13,616 nucleotides of DNA. Origin: Chloroflexota bacterium (GTDB lineage: Bacteria; Chloroflexota; Dehalococcoidia; SZUA-161). The notes beneath the pieces are model-generated. The model searched no databases. It was given only the letters and a program-made list of their open reading frames with translations, and was not told where the DNA came from. Below, piece by piece: positions 1 through 6,268 of the stretch (position 1 is its first letter; the number at the start of each line of letters is the position of its first letter). The DNA lies in assembly GCA_003229915.1 (NCBI GenBank), contig QIGA01000234.1:1-13616 (forward strand). Direction: 5' to 3'. A program made the position numbers and the translations under genes.

Positions 1-127
1 CAATCAGCTCGCGGGTCATTGTCTTCATGGCCTTCTCCACCATTTCCGGGTTGTAGTACAGGTCTTCCGTGAATTTGACCATAGAGCGGCCCAATGAGAG
101 CCTGAAGAAGGGATGGGTTGAGGCCGT
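1..127 (-). pseudogene. Truncated coding remnant, possibly uroporphyrinogen decarboxylase superfamily
   Basis: Read on the minus strand, 127 down to 2 is open for 42 codons. It contains the stretches HPFFRLSLGRSMVKF and EDLYYNPEMVEKAMK. It runs off the left window edge and is closed upstream by a TAA at 130-128 that lies in the terminal repeat of the adjacent insertion sequence. The pattern 'x-LYYxPExVEKAM' resembles the region of uroporphyrinogen decarboxylase-like methyltransferases where a D-x-Y-x-x-P-E helix is common, but this is family resemblance from memory over 40 residues. The reading frame meets the IS end exactly, so the IS probably interrupted or trimmed the gene. The ATG at 82 could be a secondary start, but no Shine-Dalgarno supports it. 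The coding call is moderate and the family call is weak. Confidence 0.35.
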
Positions 128-130
128 TTA
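118..130 (+). repeat. Left terminal inverted repeat of the IS
   Basis: TTGAGGCCGTTTA, matching the reverse complement of 1723-1735 at 12 of 13 positions. It marks the point where the upstream minus-strand reading frame hits a stop. Confidence 0.6.
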
Positions 131-161
131 GAAACAGGTGGTTGATCTTAGCCTGCTATCT

Positions 162-238
162 TTTGAGGATTTTCGAAACCGAGAAGACTAATCCTTTAAT
201 CAGGTTTTCATTGTCTGACTCCTCAGTTTGAGGATTTT
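162..238 (+). repeat. Subterminal 12-bp direct repeat inside the IS left end
   Basis: TTTGAGGATTTT occurs exactly at 162-173 and again at 227-238. Its TTGAGG core is shared with the terminal repeats, so these may be extra transposase-binding sites. Their function is inferred only. Confidence 0.35.
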
Positions 239-341
239 AGCACCTTAACAACTGCATAAATCAGCTTGCTGGAGCATAATATCGCCACTGAGGCAATGTT
301 GCCCCTTACGGCCAGCAGCTTCTCGTCTCTTTTAAGGTTCT

Positions 342-1610
342 CTAAGCCTTTACCGGGCATGGTGTAGGATGAGACCTGGTAAGCCTCTCCATTATCACCG
401 CCCCAATCCTCTTTATCACTTGAGCACACAGAGCCAGGTAGACATGTATCTTGACCTTAGGCAAGCCCCTTACTCTCAGGTTTGCCAAGTGGTGGCTTCC
501 CTTCTCCTCAGAGTAGGCTCGCTCCACACTTGTACGCGCATTGTATTTCTCCTGCCACAGCTCAGTCCCTCTGGGGATAGGGCCTATCAAGCGATAATCT
601 CGGTCGGGGTGAAGGTGGAAAGTTTTGCCGTAGCTGGAGGCGGAACAGGTAGAACGGAAGAGGCACTGGCATCTGCCCAGGGCTGCCGGGCAACGGAACT
701 TAAGCCTACCCCTCTTAGGGTCTTTACCCCAATAGACGACTTGAAAGCCAGCAAGGCAGGTATATTTGCCCTCGGGGGAGAGATAGAGAGAGCCCAAAGT
801 AAGTGCATCTGCTCCATTGCGGCGATTTAGGGCGATGATGGGAGTTGCCCCTATCTCCTCGATAGCGAAGCGATAATTCTCATAACTATCATAGGCAGAA
901 TCCATAGAGGATGAATCTATCCTGACTTGAGGATGCCATTCCTTAGCTCCTTTCAACAGCGGTTTGGCCTGAGGAGAATCACCCTCGTTTGCTGGAGTTA
1001 CCCTGACATCCAGTGGCAGCTGGGATTTGGCATCGACAATAAGGTGGACTTTATAGCCAAAGAAGAAGTAGTCCTTGCTCTTAGCTCCCCATTGAGCATC
1101 GTGGTCGGAATAATCTCTGGGGCAATGGCATTTACCCTTGCAGGAGCAAGCCTTCTTGCCAAACTTACTGGAGCAGGCCCAGAGATGGGTTGAATCTATG
1201 GCGGTATCACCGCCGATGATTACCTTTAAGGTAGTAGCCTGAGCAATCAGTCTATGGAGGACCTCATAGAAAATGTCCTCTCCCAGGCGGTCACGGAAAT
1301 TAGTGAAAGTACCATTGGAGGGTGTCTTGAGGAAGTTAAAGCCGCAAAGAAGGCAGAGCCTGGCATTATAGCGGAGAGCAGAAGCAAGCTTGCGGTCGGA
1401 ACTGACCTCGCCCAGGTAGATTAGAAGCTGAGCCTTGAAGAGGAGAATGGGGTCGTAACCCTCTGCCCCTTGAGGTGAGTATCTACCAGCGACTAAGGGG
1501 TGGATAAATGACCAATCAATATTATCGAAGATGATTTTGATAGGGTCATTGGATTTGAGCTTGAGAGAAGCTTCATAGGTAGTGAAGGTAAGCTGATTAG
1601 CTGTTTTCAT
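342..1610 (-). CDS. IS1182/IS5-like DDE transposase
   Basis: This 422-residue protein cuts and joins DNA at the IS ends. Residues about 35-112 match the InsH-type N-terminal domain (HPLVAGRYSPQG, FKAQLLIYLGE, LRYNARLCLLCGF). The DDE core follows: D139 in AIDSTHL, a KVHLIVDAKSQLPLDVRV strand at about 187-204, D237 in the MDSAYDS block, and E363 in RTSVERAYSEEK. Two cysteine-rich insertions stand out, C146-C163 between the first Asp and the central strands, and C307-C322 before the Glu. They may form zinc knuckles, as in other IS1182-type transposases. A strong AGGAGGTG Shine-Dalgarno lies about 7 bases before the ATG. No frameshift or internal stop is seen. The family call rests on motif order; assignment to IS1182 rather than another IS5-related group is less certain. 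Confidence 0.9.
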   Translation of the reverse strand: MKTANQLTFTTYEASLKLKSNDPIKIIFDNIDWSFIHPLVAGRYSPQGAEGYDPILLFKAQLLIYLGEVSSDRKLASALRYNARLCLLCGFNFLKTPSNGTFTNFRDRLGEDIFYEVLHRLIAQATTLKVIIGGDTAIDSTHLWACSSKFGKKACSCKGKCHCPRDYSDHDAQWGAKSKDYFFFGYKVHLIVDAKSQLPLDVRVTPANEGDSPQAKPLLKGAKEWHPQVRIDSSSMDSAYDSYENYRFAIEEIGATPIIALNRRNGADALTLGSLYLSPEGKYTCLAGFQVVYWGKDPKRGRLKFRCPAALGRCQCLFRSTCSASSYGKTFHLHPDRDYRLIGPIPRGTELWQEKYNARTSVERAYSEEKGSHHLANLRVRGLPKVKIHVYLALCAQVIKRIGAVIMERLTRSHPTPCPVKA

Positions 1611-1693
1611 ATACGCACACCTCCTGCTGTTTGGCTAATTCTACCAGATAGCCGGGGGTGAAGGAATAAAAATGAGGCTCAGAAACCCTAAAT

Positions 1694-1722
1694 TTGAAGC
1701 TGAAAATGGGTCTCTTGAAAAT
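1694..1722 (+). promoter_or_regulatory. Possible outward promoter in the IS right end
   Basis: TTGAAG (1694-1699), a 17-base spacer and GAAAAT (1717-1722) point out of the IS toward the gene that starts at 1756. Each hexamer matches 4 of 6 consensus positions. No native promoter can lie between the IS end and the ATG, since only 20 bases separate them, so this or read-through must drive the gene. Confidence 0.3.
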
Positions 1723-1735
1723 TAAACAGCCTCAA
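1723..1735 (-). repeat. Right terminal inverted repeat of the IS
   Basis: The complementary strand reads TTGAGGCTGTTTA, 12 of 13 identical to the left end. It lies 21 bases before the start codon of the next gene. Confidence 0.6.
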
Positions 1736-1755
1736 ACCAGAAGGGAGGTGAGAGA

Positions 1756-2007
1756 ATGCCAGAGGAGGAAATCGGCAAGGTAAGTACGTTCTTTGCCCAA
1801 CCAGTGGCGGCAGGCATCGATTTGACCTCAGGTCTTAAGGTGGGAGACACGATTCACGTCAAGGGGCACACTACCGACATCGAGCTGGAAGTGGAGTCGA
1901 TGCAAGTAGACAATGCTGATGTGCAGGAGGCTAATGCTGGGGCTTCCGTGGGAGTCAAGGTTCCTGACCGAGTACGGCCCGGCGACCACGTCTATAGGGT
2001 CACCTGA
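1756..2007 (+). CDS. EF-Tu domain-2-like small protein (translation elongation factor-like)
   Basis: This is an 83-residue protein. Residues 12-82 read as a single translation-factor beta-barrel, the second domain of EF-Tu-type GTPases: 'VAAGIDLTSGLKVGDTIHVKG' strands, then the TTDIELEVESMQVD strand, then 'ANAGASVGVKVPDRVRPGDHVYRV', which mirrors the 'a.aG..vgl.l.gv.v.dI..G.vv' ending of EF-Tu domain 2. There is no G domain, so it cannot be a GTPase by itself. Such stand-alone barrels are annotated in archaea and some bacteria as translation elongation factor-like proteins of unknown role. GGGAGGTGAG directly precedes the ATG at good spacing. The IS ends just before this ribosome binding site. 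The gene converges with ribH. Confidence 0.75.
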   Translation: MPEEEIGKVSTFFAQPVAAGIDLTSGLKVGDTIHVKGHTTDIELEVESMQVDNADVQEANAGASVGVKVPDRVRPGDHVYRVT

Positions 2008-2056
2008 GCAGGTCGTCAGGCGAAATCGCGGGGTGTCTACGGCCTGTTTCTTCCGA

Positions 2057-2536
2057 CTATTTGGAGACTTCTATTGCTTTGGTCAAGTTCGCCATCTCGA
2101 TCGCGTGCACCGCAGCCTGTGAGCCATAGTTCCCGGCCTTCGTCCCCGCCCTCTCTATGGCTTGTTCCAATGTGTCAGCAGTGATCACACCCAAGATAAC
2201 TGGCAGCCCAGTATCCAATCCCACCTTTGCTATCCCCTTGCTAACCTCGGCAGCAATGTAATCGAAGTGCGGCGTTCCACCCCGGATCACGGCACCGAGA
2301 CAGATTACCGCATCATACCTACCAGACTCAGCCATTTTCTTCGCGATTAGAGGTATCTCGAACGAGCCCGGAGTCCAGGCGACATCGATGTCCTCTTCCC
2401 TGACCCCATGGCGAGACAGCGCATCTCGCGCTCCCTCCAGAAGCCTGCCAGTGATGAAATCATTGAAGCGTGATACCACTACCCCAAACTTCAGCCCCTC
2501 CCCCACCAGCTTGCCTTCATAGCGCTTGGCCACCAT
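2057..2536 (-). CDS. ribH: 6,7-dimethyl-8-ribityllumazine synthase (riboflavin synthase beta subunit)
   Basis: RibH condenses 5-amino-6-ribitylaminouracil with 3,4-dihydroxy-2-butanone 4-phosphate to give lumazine, the penultimate riboflavin step, and usually assembles as pentamers or 60-mers in the cytoplasm. At 159 residues it has the normal length. Motifs seen: SRFN at 22-25 (substrate aromatic pocket), PGSFEIP at 56-62, the GAVIRGGTPHFDYIA block at 81-95 with the catalytic His90, and LGVITADTLEQAIERAG at 115-131 followed by KAGNYG, containing the phosphate-binding Arg129. It is the last gene of a ribE-ribBA-ribH unit, 10 bases after the ribBA stop, with AGGAGG before its ATG. The operon context and motifs make this call secure. 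Confidence 0.97.
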   Translation of the reverse strand: MVAKRYEGKLVGEGLKFGVVVSRFNDFITGRLLEGARDALSRHGVREEDIDVAWTPGSFEIPLIAKKMAESGRYDAVICLGAVIRGGTPHFDYIAAEVSKGIAKVGLDTGLPVILGVITADTLEQAIERAGTKAGNYGSQAAVHAIEMANLTKAIEVSK

Positions 2537-2546
2537 TTACCTCCTC

Positions 2547-3758
2547 CTAATTTCGTTCACCGGTTCCCAGCAGATGCCCCATCTTCTTTCGCTTGGTCTC
2601 GAGATACTTGGCATTGCGCGGATTGGGCTTGGCGACGATCGGCACCGTCTCCACCACCTGCAGCCCATATCCCTCAAGGCCGATGACTTTCCGCGGATTG
2701 TTGGTAAGCAATCTAATATAGCGCAGACCGAGATCCGCCAGAATTTGCGCTCCGATACCATAATCACGGATATCGCACTCGAACCCCAGTGCCTCATTGG
2801 CCTCCACGGTATCCATTCCCTGGTCCTGGAGGGCATACGCTCGAATTTTATTGTGCAGACCGATGCCCCGTCCCTCCTGACGCATGTAAAGGAACACTCC
2901 CCGTCCCGCATCAGCGATAGCCTTCATTGCAAGGTCGATTTGATCCCCACAATCACAGCGCAGGCTGTGGAACACATCACCTGTAAGGCACTCGCTGTGC
3001 ACTCGGACCAGCGTTGGCTCATTGCCATCCAGCTCACCCCTAACGAGGGCGACATGTTCATCAGGGTCAATAGCGCTCTGATAAGCGATGGCCCGAAAAT
3101 CTCCAAACTTCGTGGGCAAGCTGGCCTCAGCTACCCGGTGAATTAGCCTCTCGTGCATGCGGCGGTAGGCGATGATCTGAGCTACGCTCACCATCTTGAT
3201 GCCATGCTCTGCCGCCATTGTCTCAAGCTCCGGAACACAGGCCATAGCGCCATCCTCGCTCATCACCTCGCAGATGACCCCCGCTGGATACAGACCGGCT
3301 ATCTTCATCAGGTCCACTATCGCTTCAGTATGGCCAGCGCGTACCAGGACACCACCCTCTCTGGCTCGCAGAGGAAACATATGACCAGGACGAGATATGT
3401 CCGCGGGTTTGGTAGCAGAATCAATGAGCGCTTTTACTGTGACTGCGCGATCATGGGCTGAGATACCAGTAGTCACGTTATGCTTGGCTTCAACAGATAC
3501 GGTAAACGGGCTGGCAAACTTCGAAGTGTTCTCATGAACCATCATCGGAATCTGCAGCTCATCCAGCCTCTCCCCGGTCATGGCTATACATATAAGCCCT
3601 CTGCCATATCTTGCCATGAAGTTGATTGCCTCAGGGGTCACCTTCTCCGCAGCTATGGCAAGGTCGCCCTCGTTCTCTCGACCTTCGTCATCGACAATAA
3701 TCAAGAATCTTCCCGCTTTAATCTCCTCGACCGCTTCTGATATCGTTACTAGCGCCAT
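2547..3758 (-). CDS. ribBA: Bifunctional 3,4-dihydroxy-2-butanone 4-phosphate synthase / GTP cyclohydrolase II
   Basis: The N-terminal half (about 1-200) makes the four-carbon unit for lumazine, and the C-terminal half (about 205-400) opens GTP, so one protein starts both branches of riboflavin synthesis. The RibB half shows the DDEGRENEGD acidic loop (residues 23-32 from the chosen start), RPGHMFPL and REGGVLVRAGHTEA. The RibA half shows the zinc motif ECLTGDVFHSLRCDCGDQ with its three cysteines, RQEGRGIGL, the DYGIGAQIL segment and LTNNPRK. The ATG at 3758 (403 residues) is chosen because AGGGG lies 7 bases before it. A TTG two codons upstream (3764) has the same Shine-Dalgarno only one base away. 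It starts 17 bases after the ribE stop. Both halves look catalytically complete. Confidence 0.96.
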   Translation of the reverse strand: MALVTISEAVEEIKAGRFLIIVDDEGRENEGDLAIAAEKVTPEAINFMARYGRGLICIAMTGERLDELQIPMMVHENTSKFASPFTVSVEAKHNVTTGISAHDRAVTVKALIDSATKPADISRPGHMFPLRAREGGVLVRAGHTEAIVDLMKIAGLYPAGVICEVMSEDGAMACVPELETMAAEHGIKMVSVAQIIAYRRMHERLIHRVAEASLPTKFGDFRAIAYQSAIDPDEHVALVRGELDGNEPTLVRVHSECLTGDVFHSLRCDCGDQIDLAMKAIADAGRGVFLYMRQEGRGIGLHNKIRAYALQDQGMDTVEANEALGFECDIRDYGIGAQILADLGLRYIRLLTNNPRKVIGLEGYGLQVVETVPIVAKPNPRNAKYLETKRKKMGHLLGTGERN

Positions 3759-3775
3759 TTCCAATCCCCTGAGAT

Positions 3776-4405
3776 TTATGTAGCTAAAAAGCCATGCTCG
3801 CCTAGAAAGTCAAGGCTAATACCGGGTTTGCTTTCCGCCCTCATCCTTTCCACGTATTTAGCCATTATGTCAACTTCCAGATTGATCACGTCCCCCACCC
3901 TCTTGCTCTGCAACGTAGTGCTTCTCAGCGTGTGAGCTACCAAAGAGATGGTGAAGGAGTTTGCACCGCAGCGGACAATTGTGAGACTGATACCGTCAAC
4001 AGCAACATATCCCTTCTCAACCAGATAGCGCATTATCTCCGGCGGTGCGGTTACCCCCATCAAAACCGCTTCTCCCTCCGGCACCATTGAGGCAATCTTC
4101 CCAGTGCCATCCACGTGCCCCTGAACGAAGTGCCCGCCAAACCGACCATCAGCCGCCAGTGCTCGCTCCAGATTGACTCCCTGCCCCAGAGCCAGCGCCC
4201 CGATGTTGGTACGGCGCAAGGTCTCAGCCATTACATCGACCGAGAAGCTATTGTCGCTCATAGTGGCAACCGTCAAGCAAGCACCATTGACATTAATGCT
4301 GTCACCCGGCCTGGTCTCCCTAAGGACTTCCGCAGCCGAGATCGTGAGCCTGCCCAGATGGAGAGACTTAACTGTGCCTACCTCTTCAATAATTCCAGTG
4401 AACAT
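3776..4405 (-). CDS. ribE: Riboflavin synthase alpha chain
   Basis: This enzyme dismutates two lumazine molecules to riboflavin plus the pyrimidine that RibH reuses. It has 209 residues and is built of two similar lumazine-binding barrels. The N-barrel starts with the invariant MFTGIIEEVG and holds NGACLTV (40-46). The C-barrel follows GRFGGHFVQGHVDG (87-100) and holds DGISLT (137-142) and the VAHTLRSTTL segment. The tail after about 195 (SKPGISLDFLGEHGFLAT) matches the usual 'flenGF' ending. It is the first gene of the minus-strand rib unit. GAGGAG abuts the ATG, and an AGGG further up gives better spacing. It is also called ribC in some genera. Confidence 0.96.
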   Translation of the reverse strand: MFTGIIEEVGTVKSLHLGRLTISAAEVLRETRPGDSINVNGACLTVATMSDNSFSVDVMAETLRRTNIGALALGQGVNLERALAADGRFGGHFVQGHVDGTGKIASMVPEGEAVLMGVTAPPEIMRYLVEKGYVAVDGISLTIVRCGANSFTISLVAHTLRSTTLQSKRVGDVINLEVDIMAKYVERMRAESKPGISLDFLGEHGFLAT

Positions 4406-4483
4406 CTCCTCGCCCTGGCTGCTTACCTACGCTCGCGCTCTGGAACTCCTGAAGTGCTCGTACAAAATCACCGGATTACCGTA

Positions 4484-4512
4484 ATTCTATCACCTCGTTC
4501 GTTGCTGTGCAA
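4484..4512 (-). promoter_or_regulatory. Promoter for the ribE-ribBA-ribH operon
   Basis: On the minus strand TTGCAC (4512-4507), a 17-base spacer and TAGAAT (4489-4484, 5 of 6 to consensus) lie about 80 bases before the ribE ATG, giving a leader of roughly 70 bases. The -35 box is weak (3 of 6). The leader shows none of the conserved segments I would expect of an FMN riboswitch. Confidence 0.5.
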
Positions 4513-4523
4513 CCGCAAACGAG
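4494..4523. repeat. Nested inverted repeat over the rib promoter
   Basis: The outer arms CTCGTT (4494-4499) and AACGAG (4518-4523) enclose inner arms GTTGC (4501-4505) and GCAAC (4509-4513). They cover the -35 and most of the spacer of the predicted rib promoter. The arms are offset (1 versus 4 bases between inner and outer), which is more like an RNA stem than a symmetric operator. Confidence 0.35.
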
Positions 4524-4526
4524 TGA

Positions 4527-4561
4527 GGGGGCTGCCTGCGGCAATGCCGCAGGCAGCCCCC
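4527..4561. terminator. Long GC-rich hairpin after the SIMPL gene
   Basis: This is a perfect 16-bp stem, GGGGGCTGCCTGCGGC at 4527-4542 paired with 4546-4561, around a 3-base AAT loop. It begins 33 bases beyond the SIMPL lipoprotein stop (minus strand) and ends just before the rib promoter, so it probably insulates the two units. Neither side carries the run of Ts of a textbook intrinsic terminator, so it could act with Rho, protect mRNA ends, or be a repeat element. Confidence 0.5.
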
Positions 4562-4593
4562 TACATGCCTAGTTCGGGGTATCCCTAATCTGT

Positions 4594-5388
4594 CTACTGT
4601 AGCGCATACACCATCTGCACCGTGATACTTATCTCCATCTCACCAGCGCTGATGGGAGTAACAGCTTCATCACTGGCAGCGAAGCCGTAGTCCCTCACAG
4701 GGTACGGAATGGGAGGGGCAGCAGACCTGCTGGTCTCGCTGATATATACGGGTTTGCCCAATGCGACATTAGCCACAGATGCTATCTGCTCAGCCTTAGC
4801 CATTGCATTTAGGACAGCCTTCTCCCTAGCCTCGACGTAATAGGGATCCGCATCGTCCACCGTGAAGCCAATGCTATTGATTCGGGTCAGGTCACCAGCC
4901 GCCTCAGTTACGGCATCGATTATAGTGCCGACTTTATCGATGTCCCTGATCTTCACTATCACCGTATTGGTCACCCTGTAGCCAATCGTGATTTGCTCCT
5001 GGAAATCGTCAATCCACTTCGTCACCGGAGATATACTGTACCTCTGGGTCTGAATGTCTTTCTCAGCAACATCGTTTGCCGTGAGGACAGCCATAACCTC
5101 GGTCATTGCCGCCGCAGCGTTCCTCTGGGCCTCGGTGACAGTCGTCTCCTGAGTCCCTACCCCCAGAGTGAGGATAGCAATATCAGGAACCACCGTTACC
5201 TTTCCTATGCCGGTCACCCAGACTCCCGTTTGCTGGAAACCATCGCCTGTCGAGAACGACCTGGTTTCCTGCGAGGGCGCAAAATTCTGCCCGACCTCAG
5301 AACTGGCGTTCCCTTCTGACGTACATCCGGATAGCAGCAGCCCTGCCAGCAGAGCCAAACCCAAGACCACCAACAAACCCTTTTTCAT
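4594..5388 (-). CDS. SIMPL-domain (DUF541) lipoprotein
   Basis: This 264-residue exported lipoprotein has Lys-Lys at 2-3, a hydrophobic stretch at 4-20 and a lipobox LLSG|C22. A Ser/Thr/Asn-rich linker at 23-52 follows. The SIMPL domain spans about 53-262, recognisable from its opening 'TGVWVTGIGKVTVVPDIAILTLGV', the 'NAAAAMTEVMAVLTANDVAEKDIQTQRYSISP' helix and strand, GYRVTNTVIVKIRDID, and 'AREKAVLNAMAKAEQIA' near 188-204. SIMPL proteins are periplasmic or surface proteins whose molecular function is mostly unknown; some bind envelope or signalling partners. AGGAGG lies about 6 bases before the ATG. It follows the sigma/anti-sigma pair on the same strand with 88 bases between, suggesting an envelope-stress target or co-transcribed member. 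Confidence 0.85.
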   Translation of the reverse strand: MKKGLLVVLGLALLAGLLLSGCTSEGNASSEVGQNFAPSQETRSFSTGDGFQQTGVWVTGIGKVTVVPDIAILTLGVGTQETTVTEAQRNAAAAMTEVMAVLTANDVAEKDIQTQRYSISPVTKWIDDFQEQITIGYRVTNTVIVKIRDIDKVGTIIDAVTEAAGDLTRINSIGFTVDDADPYYVEAREKAVLNAMAKAEQIASVANVALGKPVYISETSRSAAPPIPYPVRDYGFAASDEAVTPISAGEMEISITVQMVYALQ

Positions 5389-5411
5389 GATGTTCCTCCT
5401 TCTCCATCCAC

Positions 5412-5446
5412 GCTCTCTTTTGTTTAGAGAGCAGACGCTCTTTTTT
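5412..5446. terminator. Overlapping hairpins in the anti-sigma/SIMPL gap
   Basis: GCTCTCT (5412-5418) pairs perfectly with AGAGAGC (5426-5432) around TTTGTTT. The right arm can instead pair as AGAGC (5428-5432) with GCTCT (5437-5441), followed by Ts to 5446. The second form is a terminator shape only on the plus strand, where no gene ends. On the minus strand the first stem would sit in the SIMPL leader about 25 bases before its start codon. Confidence 0.3.
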
Positions 5447-5476
5447 ATGTTGCCTCTTCGGTGAAACTCCCACCTC

Positions 5477-6253
5477 TTATACCCTGCTCCACTTGCGACG
5501 TTGCCGCCTAGCTAAGAGCATCATGGTAACCAGGGCAAAAAGCACCGCTCCTATGGCTATCTCGATCTGCCGCAACGGCCAACCTCCCCCAGCCTCATCT
5601 GAAGGTTCCACTTCAACACCTTCCGTAAAACCCGGTACCACCCCCCCATCATCAGCACCCTCATCGGTTGCGCTTTTCACCCCAGATTCCGGAGCTGGCG
5701 CGGGGAGAACCTTCGGAGGCTCTTCACTTTTTAGTTCGGCCAAATCCGCCTCCCCTCCAGGAGCAGGCGATACCATAACCTGCGCAGAGGGCTGGTCAGA
5801 CACTTCACGAGTGGCAACTCCCCCCTCATATGGTATAACCTGGAGAAAATCTAACATGAGCAACAGCACCAGGGCAGCGGTGGCAAACGCGGTTGCCGGG
5901 CGAAGCCAGCGAAGTCGTTGCGGATCAAATATGCTTAGGCGGCCAGTCTCAACTTTGGTTGTAGCAACCACAGGAACAGGACGTAGACCACCCGGTCTTT
6001 GGTGCTCAGGTATGCTTTCTCTAGTTGCCTCAGCCGCCCTTATGGCAAACGACCTCGGCACCGGCATTGACGGCAACTGATTAAGCAATTGCACAGTCAT
6101 TTGCAACGCTTCAAGCTCCTCTGAGCAAGCCTCGCACGTCTCCAGGTGATGCTCAACCACAGCCCGTTCGTCACCGCTGAGGAGGCCATCAATGTATTCG
6201 GAGAATCTACCCCGAACTTTGCGACACTGCTTCTTTCCTCCAACCAGAAACAT
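5477..6253 (-). CDS. Zinc-finger anti-sigma factor, two predicted membrane segments
   Basis: This 258-residue protein probably holds the neighbouring ECF sigma factor inactive at the membrane. The N-terminal zf-HC2/ZAS domain covers residues 10-50, with C10, H36, C40 and C43 (the HxxxCxxC motif in HHLETCEAC). A first membrane helix spans about 119-140 and is followed by an extracytoplasmic linker of about 85 residues rich in Pro, Glu and Gly, with no recognised sensory domain. A second helix at about 229-247 is followed by the basic tail ARRQRRKWSRV, which fits a cytoplasmic C terminus. Two helices are unusual for simple ZAS proteins, which more often have one. It starts 15 bases after the sigma gene stop, the typical sigma/anti-sigma pairing. 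Confidence 0.85.
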   Translation of the reverse strand: MFLVGGKKQCRKVRGRFSEYIDGLLSGDERAVVEHHLETCEACSEELEALQMTVQLLNQLPSMPVPRSFAIRAAEATRESIPEHQRPGGLRPVPVVATTKVETGRLSIFDPQRLRWLRPATAFATAALVLLLMLDFLQVIPYEGGVATREVSDQPSAQVMVSPAPGGEADLAELKSEEPPKVLPAPAPESGVKSATDEGADDGGVVPGFTEGVEVEPSDEAGGGWPLRQIEIAIGAVLFALVTMMLLARRQRRKWSRV

Positions 6254-6268
6254 GGCTCTTCAATCCCT

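Larger units (their letters stand above)
118..1735 (-). mobile_element. Insertion sequence, IS1182/IS5-like, with one transposase
   Basis: A single DDE transposase gene (minus strand) is bounded by imperfect inverted repeats. The left end reads TTGAGGCCGTTTA at 118-130. The complement of the right end (1723-1735) reads TTGAGGCTGTTTA, 12 of 13 identical. The resulting length of about 1.6 kb suits IS1182-type elements. No target-site duplication is evident: the left flank ends GATGGG and the right flank begins ACCAGA. The true ends could therefore differ by a few bases, or the duplication has decayed. About 210 non-coding bases lie between the left end and the transposase stop. The transposase looks full length, so the element may still be active. 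Confidence 0.75.

Noticed and set aside
369..830. 153-codon plus-strand open frame within the IS
   Set aside because: Antisense to the transposase, no recognisable domain.
112..1741. Target-site duplication flanking the IS
   Set aside because: GATGGG and ACCAGA flanks do not match in direct orientation at any nearby offset I tried.
2526..3146. 206-codon plus-strand open frame over ribBA
   Set aside because: Antisense to a gene with complete catalytic motifs; no promoter or ribosome site.
4406..4477. FMN riboswitch before ribE
   Set aside because: The expected conserved purine-rich segments are not visible in the leader.
5493..6080. 195-codon plus-strand open frame over the anti-sigma gene
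   Set aside because: Ser/Pro-rich shadow of the opposite strand; the minus-strand protein has the zinc-finger motif and the sigma-gene pairing.
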